This document shows positions 57,635-64,000 of a stretch of 64,000 nt of DNA, piece by piece; the stretch's first letter is position 1; the number at the start of each line of letters is the position of its first letter. Where the stretch lies: positions 43,501 to 107,500 of the forward strand of contig JAEMWC010001570.1 of the NCBI GenBank assembly GCA_016490735.1. Direction: 5' to 3'. Below the pieces are notes generated by a model. That model was not told where the DNA came from, searched no databases, and saw nothing but the letters and a program-made list of their open reading frames with translations. This stretch comes from Pachyseris speciosa (taxonomy: Eukaryota > Cnidaria > Anthozoa > Scleractinia > Pachyseridae). The position numbers and the translations under genes are program-made.

Positions 57635-58716
57635 GTCGAGATTCCCGAGCCCCTGCGGCCCAAGTTCGAAGAAGTGTGCCTCTTCTTCATCAACAAGCAG
57701 GTGCCGACCGAAGTCGTGCCGTAGCACATGCTGGCCTACCTGCAGCGTACCGGCATATGCTGCGGAGACGGAAAAAAGTTGGTGGGTGCACTGTCCGCGG
57801 AAAACACGTTGGTGTACGTCCGCTTCTGCGGTGGTACGTGGACAGGGGGGGTGGGGGGGGGGGTCATCAAAGCGGTCCACCGAACAATCAACTACCGGCT
57901 GCAGAAAATCTTCACCAGGTTCGTGGAGCAGGTGACCGAGACGCGCCGCAGCGGCGACGCCGAAAAAAGCAAGGCGCTGCTTGCCGAGGTTTTCAAGTTG
58001 CTGGGAAACAGCGTGCACGGGAAAAAGATTGAAGCCCTGGAGCGGGAGCCCAACGTGGTTTACACGAAAGACGAGAAGTTCGTCGATATGGCTTTGCGAA
58101 GCGCCTACTGCTGCGACCTCGACGAATATCGGGGAAGCGTACGAGCTGGAAAGCCGCAACCCGTGAATCACAATCAGAAGGCCGTTTCAAGTCGGCATCG
58201 CCGTGTATCAGCTGGCCAAATTGCGAATGCTGGAGTCTTACTACGACTTTCTTGACAGATTTGTCGACCAAAGACACTTCGACAGCATCTACAGGGCGAT
58301 CAGCGGCGACAGCCTGGAAGACGTCTTCAAGCCGGTGATGAGAGCATAATTTGAGGCACACAAGAAACGGTGGCTTGCTTGGGACAAGTGGAGTGCCCGC
58401 ACGCCTGGGCCGTTCAAGCTGGAGTGAGGCTCTGCTCGAAGTGCTACTTTGCCGAGGAAGCGGACAGCGAGAAAAAACAAGCTTAGCACGAAGGGCATGT
58501 CAAAGGTGCAGAACGCGGCCACGTGGAGGCATTTCAAAGTGGCGGTGGAAGGAAACACCGACATGGCGACAAACAGGGGCTTCCGCACGAGAGACGGGCG
58601 GATAATGAATTACGGGCAGCACAAGCTGGGGCTGAGCGCCTATTACGACAAGCAGTGGGTTCTGCCGGACGGGATTCACACCGAACCTATCGAATATCAC
58701 CTTCCCCGAGCGAGAA

Positions 58717-59699
58717 TCAACCAGGGTTGACCGGCAGTAATTCGGTGTTCGGTGGGACAACTATTAATTCTTCGCGCACAAAGCCGCGTTGTGGCCCGTC
58801 GCGAAGCCAATACATGACCGGTTGGTTTGGTTTGATCATGGCTCTCTCGAAGGCGAAAGTTTTCTGCGACCAAATCGGGTCTGTGGCCCTTTGCACGCCG
58901 CCTTCCAACTTCCCGGCCTGAAATAAGTAGCGAACTTCCACATCATGCAAGGAGCTCTTTTCGGCCGCCCCAACAGGTCTCAAATAAGGAGCGGTCGATG
59001 GTTGCGCAGACACAGTTCGTTGTTTGATGGTAGCCGCGAGCTCCTCTCCCGTCAACCGCGTGATTTGTTTGTTGAGAGCAGCACCAACCTTGGGGAGCCT
59101 TTTCATCCACGCAACAGACCGCGCGTCCTCTGGCAGATGCATTTCCACGGCGTACTCGTGGCCAAACAGGCGCTTAGCAAGGGTGCGGTTAAAACGTTCG
59201 ACAACGGCCTGGTCGCGGTGAATTTGCGTGCGCCCGTGCCGAATGGCCATTTTGTGGCTTTCCATGTCTCTCGAGACAGCCCCCATGAACTCGCGCCCAG
59301 GATAAACTTGCAGCAGTTTTGGCCATTTGAGAGGCCCCACGCTTGTAAATTCTCTCAAAGGCCTGACCTACTACATCAGAATTTTTCGAGGTCAAGGGCT
59401 CGGCTTCTTTAAAACGGCTGGCCACATCAACAACAGTCAGCGCGTATTTGAAAACTTTGCCCCCATCCTTGTCGCGCGGCATGAGGAGCAGGTCAGCTTG
59501 GTACGCCGCGCTGGGGGTGGGCACCACGAATTTCGGGCGAGGAATGAGCCTGCTTTCTCAACCACGCTTTCGCAACAGCTTCTGTTACTTTCGCGGCTTG
59601 GGCCAATTTTTTAACCGCGGTCAAGCCTTTCCTGTAGCCCCGCAGGCTATAATTAATTTTTAAAAGGCGTTTGCCGATTTGCATATACAAAAACCACAC
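58717..59699 (-). pseudogene. Retrovirus-type (rve) integrase, broken
   Basis: Minus strand, three frames in order: a helical N-terminal part (GLTAVKKLAQAAKVTEAVAKAW), then core strands with first Asp in YQADLL and YALTVVDVASRFKEAEPL, then from 59,358 the rest of the core and the C-terminal part. The third frame shows YPGREFMG and, 35 residues on, the Glu of QAVVERFNRTLAKRLF: the position of the second catalytic acidic residue is Tyr (codon TAT). Frame changes lie near 59,525 and 59,345. Stop at 58,717-58,719. Polinton integrases insert the element into host DNA. Confidence 0.82.
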
Positions 59700-59827
59700 C
59701 CAAGTCGGCGAATTTTTCCGAACAACAAATCAAAAAGGCTTCGGATCAATTGTCCGCCACCCCCCGCTTAGGGGCGGGAAGGCGAGAATTTCTTTTGTCG
59801 AAACTCCCGCTGTGCTGAAAAAAGAAG

Positions 59828-60268
59828 ATGCTCGAAGATTTTAAGAATTGTGAACTCGTTTGCCAATCGTGAAAAAGAGTGAAAGAGCTGCCTGCCACAA
59901 ACCCGCGGCTAAAAGCGCCGCCCCCCGTCACTTCCCACGTCCACATTTGCAAGGATGTCAAGAAATACAGAATCTTGGCCGCCGTTAACACCACCGTTTA
60001 AAGTGGGCAAGAAATAAGCTACTGGTTGCGGTGGTGTTTCTTGGGGAACCTTATCCGTAACTTCGGCTGCGACGGCAAATCAGTCAAATATCCCTGTTTT
60101 CTGCATGATTTCTTTCAAGCTGTTCCTCGTGAAGTTTGGCCGCGCAAAAAAGAAATTCTCGCCCAGCTCGCCCCCGCTGTGGATAAAATTTGGTCGACAA
60201 CACGCCTCAGGGTGAAAAAAAGATTTGACAAGTGGTGGGGAATGGAAGCGGGAATCACACTGCGGTGA
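59828..60268 (+). pseudogene. Unknown element gene, plus strand
   Basis: From ATG 59,828 (MLEDFKNCELVCQS) a frame with stops at 59,870 and 59,999 continues into LRWCFLGNLIRNFGCDGKSV and REVWPRKKEILAQLAPAVDK and ends at TGA 60,266-60,268. The composition is protein-like but no family is recognised. The opposite strand is also partly open, so strand choice is uncertain. Confidence 0.35.
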
Positions 60269-60279
60269 AGCGTTCGGCG

Positions 60280-60668
60280 TATTCGTCTGGATTTTTTTTT
60301 CTAGGATTTCTATACAGTGGTCGCTGACAAAGTCGTCGATCATTTTCAGCCCATCGAGAAAGGCCCTTTCGTTGAAAGGCTCGCCTCTAAGGTGAACCGA
60401 ATCGCGTCAAGGATTTTCTTGTACTCCATTCTGGCGAAGTTGGCCTTCTCCGCTTTTTTGTCGTAATTTTTGAAGCTGGCAACCGCTTTGACAACGAGCC
60501 CGAAAACGCCACAATGTTGCAAAACCGGTTTCTTCGTTGAAAGGCGCGAAAGAGCTTTTCGTGGCCCCAATTTTTTTTTTGGTAAAAAGCGTAAAGGCCT
60601 TTCAACATGTGGTTGAAATCGATGTGGCTGAAATCGAAATGGTTTTGTTTGAACGCTTTGCCGGGCAT
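60280..60668 (-). pseudogene. Unknown element gene, minus strand
   Basis: ATG at 60,668 opens MPGKAFKQNHFDFSHIDFNH and continues FYQKKNWGHEKLFRAFQRRN; near 60,510 sense passes to the next frame (VVKAVASFKNYDKKAEKANF, then MEYKKILDAIRFTLEASL), and near 60,345 to MIDDFVSDHCIEILEKKIQT. The chain is helical and basic. It lies downstream of the collagen-like gene in the same direction. Function unknown. Confidence 0.45.
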
Positions 60669-60699
60669 TGTTTTATAAACAAATATGAAGGTTTTCTTA

Positions 60700-61833
60700 T
60701 ACAGCCAACCTAAGGTAGAGCCGAGTATTTAGACGGTGTGGAGGGTCTGTTGATATTTGAAAACTTGGGCCCAAGTAACCAGGCTTCCCCTGGCGGTTCA
60801 AGGTAATTGGAGGGCTCGTGTGTGTCCACACAGTATCGAGGACTCGACCCGAGCCATAGCGAAAAATAACCTGCCTACTCTCAGGGGGGCACGAAAAAAT
60901 CCACAACTTCGAAAGTCCGCGGTGTCGCCAGAAAAAGGCGGTAAGACTTAACTCCATACAAATTATTTTTGAAAAGGTGGTCAAGCCTCCTCAAAACGGG
61001 GAAAAGCGGAAAATAGACGCGCCAGAGCTTGTGATGTTTATAACAGCGCTTTCGAGATAGCAAACCAGACCAGGAAAAACCACAGCTTTGAAAAAGTTAA
61101 GTTTTCTGGTTTGAAACCCAAACAACGCTTCGTTTCCATCTTTCACCTGGCGGCCATTCAAATCCAAATCGATTTTTGCAACTAGATTTGGTCGCCTCTG
61201 AACGAAAGAACCTCGTCGATTCCATGCCCATTCAAATCCAAACGCGCAATTTCTGAATCGAGATGACTTTTTTTCACAGCGTCCAAAAGGTCTTTCGGGT
61301 AACCCATGTTTCGCACCAAGTTTTCACCCATTTCGAGTTTGCTGTCATCGCGGCGCTGCCATCTTTTTTCTCGTAATCCCAATGAACGCCTGGTGGTGCT
61401 TGCGCCCCTTGCGGTCCTTGGAGACCTTGCGGGCCCCCCGGGCCTTCCATTCCGCGAGGGCCAGAATCGCCTTTGTCGCCCTTTTCACCTTTGTCTTCTT
61501 TGTCGCCTTTGTCCCCTCTCGCACCGATCTGCCCGCAGTCGCCTTTCAGCCCTTGCGCCCCGGCCGAACCCCGCGCGTCTGTTTGGCCTGAAGGCCCTTC
61601 TACACCATGAGGCTCTTGCAGGCCAAGTGAACCTTGTGGACCGTGCGCACCTGTTGGTCCTTGTTGCCCGGTTGGACCTTGCGGCCAGTGTCGCCCCTCA
61701 GCCCATGTGGGTCTTGTGGTCTAGGCGGACCCACCGCCCCTGGGATTCCCGCGGTCCCGTCCCCTCTTTCGAGCTTCCTGGCAAAAGAGAGTTGATGTAC
61801 CCCATGCCCACTGGTAGGCTTATATTTCCTCAT
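60700..61833 (-). pseudogene. Collagen-like protein with C-terminal domain, frameshifted
   Basis: ATG at 61,833, 14 bases after the ATPase stop. A short start is followed by Gly-X-Y triplets (GTAGIPGAVGPP), a frame change near 61,680, then about 30 further triplets such as [18 protein letters not shown] and DKGDKEDKGEKGDKGDSG with a few lost glycines, to about 61,395. After another shift a non-collagen region follows (LVRNMGYPKDLLDAVKKS, LDLNGHGIDEV) and continues in broken frames to about 60,700 (LFGFQTRKLNFFKAVVFPG). This is a stalk-plus-head layout, as in collagen-like fibre proteins of phages and large DNA viruses. A virion surface fibre is the likely role by analogy only. Confidence 0.65.
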
Positions 61834-61846
61834 CAAATTTTTTTCA

Positions 61847-62355
61847 TCAGTTTCTTCGGTTCGTCGTAGTAAAAGAATGAGAACCTTTTGTTGGTGGCGC
61901 GGTCCAGCAGGTTGTGATCCACCCCAGTTCGTCGGCGATTTGTTTGTTTTCTCTGGGGAGGAAACTGAAAAGACAGAAATGGCTGCAGTTGTCCCGGATG
62001 TTCTTGGGCACTTTGTAGTAGGTCTGAGTGAGGTAGATGACGCTGCAGTTTCTGTGCCGGCCGTTGATGAAATAGTTGATGTCGTTCTGATTTTTTTCAC
62101 AAACCAGATCATCAAAAATGACGATTTTTTGGTTGTCGGTCAGCAGTTCCTCGAGTGGAATGATTTCATCACCAGGCGCCTCGATGACCTGGTAACTAAC
62201 CTCAGGATCGATGTTTTCGGCAAAGTCCTGCAGGAGAGCCTGGTCCTTGTTTTGCTTGAGGTGTTTCGAAAAAAGAAAGACTTTGTCAAACTCCAATAAC
62301 TTGTGAAGCATGTGCAGCAGGATGTTCGTTTTGCCGGAATTGCAGGCGATCTTGA
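61847..62355 (-). pseudogene. FtsK/HerA-type DNA-packaging ATPase, 5' end lost
   Basis: Read leftwards: IACNSGKTNILLHMLHKLLE carries the end of the Walker A loop (SGKT), KIVIFDDLVCEK the Walker B with two Asp after hydrophobics, then SVIYLTQTYYKVPKNIRDNC with the sensor-type Gln, and FCLFSFLPRENKQIADELG. This is the A32-like packaging ATPase of Polintons and nucleocytoplasmic DNA viruses, which pumps DNA into capsids. The reading frame upstream of the Walker A loop is replaced by CA and CAA microsatellites, so the start is missing. The ORF end at 61,847-61,849 is after a terminal frame change near 61,925. Confidence 0.8.

Positions 62356-62357
<2 letters not shown>

Positions 62358-62443
<86 letters not shown>
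62358..62443. repeat. (CA)n followed by (CAA)n microsatellites
   Basis: About 23 CA units (to 62,404) and about 11 CAA units (62,410-62,442), then an A-rich run. All frames here are artefacts. Confidence 0.95.
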
Positions 62444-62469
62444 AAAAAACAAAAAAAACAAAAAAGAGG

Positions 62470-62960
62470 ACGAAATACGCCAGAAATCCAAAAGGCAGAA
62501 AATCGCCAAGAAGTTTGGCCTATTTTCGGCAGGAGAGCTTTCCAGATCGATAACAACGCGGTTGGACAGGGCGGCGCAAGAGCCTGAGCCTGACGTTGAA
62601 GGCGAGCCGAACTACGAAATGGGCGAGTTCGACAGAATCAACCTGTTTTACTGGGAGGCTTTTAGGCCGGAGGCCGAAACACCACCACTATCACAGAGCC
62701 AAGAAGAAAAAGAAGAGTTTCCAGCACCACCACCCCCATTGGTGGAAGGACCGGGTGGTATTTAACAACCTCCACGGCGGGTGTGGGGAGAGCCGGTGGA
62801 GACAGGCTTTCTCAAGGCACAAGGGAATCGGTGAACTTGCAGACGGTCAGACGGCTCATCACCCAATATGGAGATGACCCCACTTACACAGTGGAAAGCA
62901 AAACGTCCTCGTTTCACGGTTTTTCGGTGGAAGAGCTCAAACGGGTCGAAGCCTAGATTG
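62470..62960 (+). pseudogene. Unknown acidic element protein
   Basis: Plus-strand frame from about 62,470 reads KIAKKFGLFSAGELSRSIT, EPNYEMGEFDRINLFYWEAF and a Pro/Glu-rich end EEFPAPPPPLVEG, stopping at 62,763-62,765. In the next frame the chain goes on with LQTVRRLITQYGDDPTYTV and FHGFSVEELKRVEA to a stop near 62,956. The acidic, proline-rich character suggests a structural or scaffolding protein, but no family is recognised. It is divergent from the ATPase. Confidence 0.45.
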
Positions 62961-63397
62961 AAGACCAGATTGAAGAAGAGGGGGAAGGCCCACCCAGAGG
63001 CGGGGGATTTCACCGCAACGGCTTCAGGAAATGAAAAAGAGGCTGACAAAGACTCCCGCGAAAACGAAAGAGAAAGCTCTTTCCAGCTTGGAATAAGCTG
63101 TGTTGGTCTGCAGATTCTCTTTGGCCGAGCCAGAAGATGATGAATTCCCGCCTCGGAACAGGAATGGGAAACGGAGGGCAGCGATCTGGGAGTGGCCGCC
63201 TCTGAAAAATTGATGCTTGGCTCCATCAAAGTCGGCAACAGTTCATCAAAGCTCCGGAAGGATATCGTTTCTTTATTTTCGGCGCTCGTCAAAGATGGGG
63301 TTTTGAATTGGTTTCAACGACGAAAAATCGTCAGTGATTATATAGCGCTATGGCCTTAAGCCTGTTGCTCGACTCGCGGCTCGCTAGCTGCAAAGAA
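62961..63397 (+). other. Further broken coding-like DNA
   Basis: GC-rich, with frames open on both strands for 90-176 codons. No frame shows a recognisable domain. It probably belongs to the flanking plus-strand genes. Confidence 0.3.
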
Positions 63398-64000
63398 ATG
63401 GGGTAAATCAAGTGCCCTACGATTTCAGAATATTCTTCAACCCGCTGATTGAGTTGGACCCAAGAAAGAACTAGAAAGCGGCGTTGAACCGACTGATCAC
63501 CATGAGCTACTCTTTGGTACAACATTGCAGAAAGGTTTGGAAACAACAAACTGAAGTGGCGAGAAAAAAACAGGCGAATGGCAAACTTTGACTTTTCCTG
63601 ACAAAATGTACGACTACGCCGACATCAACAGTATTTTGCATGCCCGTACGGGCTTCGTTGACCCGACGGCCGAAAACAAACAGCACATATTTGACTTGTA
63701 TTTTAACTTCACCATTTTCCCGGTGGTGCTTTTGATGGTCAAAGATTAAGAGCTTGACCTCTCTGACGGGGAGTTTGCCGGTTTGCTTGAATTCGAGAAA
63801 AAGATCCTGCGAGACGGAACGAATTTCACAGGAGACACGATTCCAAACATCACAAGAGGCGCCGACTGGGTCTTTTTTCACTGTGATTTGATTAAGCGGC
63901 GGGCGACTGATGTGGCAAGCGACGTTTTGCACAGCTTCTCCACCACGGATCTCCAGGTTAGTTACCCTTTTCGAGCAGAGCCTCGTCGACTTGAGTACTA
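63398..64000 (+). pseudogene. Conserved element protein, probable virion component
   Basis: Plus strand: YDFRIFFNPLIELDPRKN then a stop (TAG near 63,472), NRLITMSYS, a frame change near 63,500, then WQTLTFPDKMYDYADINSIL, a stop near 63,749, LSDGEFAGLLEFEKKIL, DTIPNITRGADWVFFHCDLI and VLHSFSTTDLQVSYPF, still open at the window edge. Alternating strand-like segments with an NIT motif and an HCD motif fit a beta-rich structural protein. I recall similar proteins as repeated uncharacterised genes in cnidarian genomes; placing it in the virion is inference. Confidence 0.55.

Larger units (their letters stand above)
55937..58730 (+). pseudogene. Protein-primed family B DNA polymerase, broken
   Basis: Fragment 1 (to about 56,235) holds a polymerase motif A-like block with Asp-x-Asn-Ala-Leu-Tyr. 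Fragment 2 (57,632-58,255) continues with a Lys-rich motif B-like region (LLAEVFKLLGNSVHGKKI). Fragment 3 (to 58,728) gives the C-terminal part (DMATNRGFRTRDGR and LGLSAYYDKQWVLPDGIH). Several stops and shifts occur, and near 58,262-58,310 the expected motif C with paired Asp residues is degenerate (only FDS remains in DQRHFDSIYRAIS). It would replicate the element's linear DNA. A LINE plus a partial duplication separates fragments 1 and 2. Its 3' end overlaps the integrase end on the other strand by about 14 bases. Confidence 0.8.
55937..64000. mobile_element. Decayed Polinton/Maverick-type element, cut by the window edge
   Basis: The set protein-primed DNA polymerase B, retrovirus-type integrase and FtsK/HerA-type packaging ATPase together is diagnostic of Polintons/Mavericks and related adintovirus-like elements. 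The region is clearly GC-richer than the rest. Genes lie on both strands in convergent and divergent blocks. Every gene has stops or frameshifts, and one LINE and two microsatellites interrupt it. A double-jelly-roll capsid protein and the maturation protease are not seen and may lie beyond 64,000. The left boundary is not sharply defined. Confidence 0.8.

Noticed and set aside
57623..58171. 182-codon minus-strand frame opposite the polymerase
   Set aside because: It mirrors readable PolB sequence on the plus strand in GC-rich DNA and shows no domain of its own.
61306..61869. 187-codon plus-strand frame
   Set aside because: It is the antisense of the collagen-like repeats; the regular Gly codons keep the opposite strand open.
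62303..62587. Poly-Thr-His / poly-Gln frames around 62.4 kb
   Set aside because: Pure translation of CA and CAA microsatellites.
62762..63292. 176-codon minus-strand frame
   Set aside because: No domain; Ser-rich composition is expected antisense to the plus-strand coding-like DNA, whose pieces (VRRLITQYGDDP) look more protein-like. Kept only as uncertain.
55937..64000. Bacterial contamination as the source of the GC-rich end
   Set aside because: It contains a eukaryotic LINE, host-type microsatellites and Polinton-type genes, and is continuous with the unit D flank.

Overview
The window reads as low-GC, intron- and repeat-rich animal DNA, most likely an anthozoan cnidarian (stony coral or sea anemone). 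This rests on expanded TRIM/filamin/NHL genes, many short foldback DNA transposons, tRNA-derived SINEs, LINE tails and a decayed virus-like large DNA transposon. There are no bacterial operons, rRNA genes or CRISPR arrays. The taxon is an inference from gene families; no species can be named.

Backbone (about 0.37-55.6 kb): four to five diverged tandem units of one gene family. Unit 0 (0.37-3.6 kb) is only a 3' flank. Unit A (3.6-10.4 kb) is a pseudogene with a broken glycosyltransferase exon and a broken filamin/NHL exon. Unit B (about 25.9-34.8 kb) looks intact: exon 1 at 28,059-29,256 encodes a GT4-type glycosyltransferase with an EX7E motif, and exon 2 at 31,643-32,958 encodes a filamin repeat plus six NHL repeats. 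The junction keeps the reading frame (phase 1), giving a predicted protein of about 837 aa. Unit C (36.1-44.1 kb) lost its glycosyltransferase exon by deletion and its filamin/NHL exon is dead. Unit D (50.66-53.04 kb) is a classical TRIM2/3/71-like gene (RING, two B-boxes, coiled coil, filamin, NHL) with a one-base deletion in a G run. In unit B the glycosyltransferase thus stands where the RING/B-box/coiled-coil part stands in unit D. A shared AATAAA plus GT-rich stretch lies in the 3' flank of every unit.

Between and inside the units: many MITEs and foldback elements (several datable because a paralogous unit keeps the empty site), a roughly 3.95 kb TTAA-flanked inverted-repeat element (16.4-20.4 kb) inside a possible intron of a two-exon candidate gene, a Crypton-type DUF3504 fragment (22.4 kb), a frameshifted THAP domain (35.3 kb), a PH-domain exon (44.9 kb), and a decayed transposon ORF with a 2A-like N-terminal motif and a cysteine-protease-like block (46.5-47.8 kb).

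Right end (about 55.9-64.0 kb): visibly GC-richer DNA holding a decayed Polinton/Maverick-type element that runs off the edge. It has protein-primed PolB (+), rve integrase (-), two unknown proteins, a collagen-like protein (-), a packaging ATPase (-), an unknown acidic protein (+) and a conserved probable virion protein (+). All are frameshifted, a LINE has landed in PolB, and CA/CAA microsatellites cut the ATPase. Coordinates of repeats are read by eye and may be off by a few bases.
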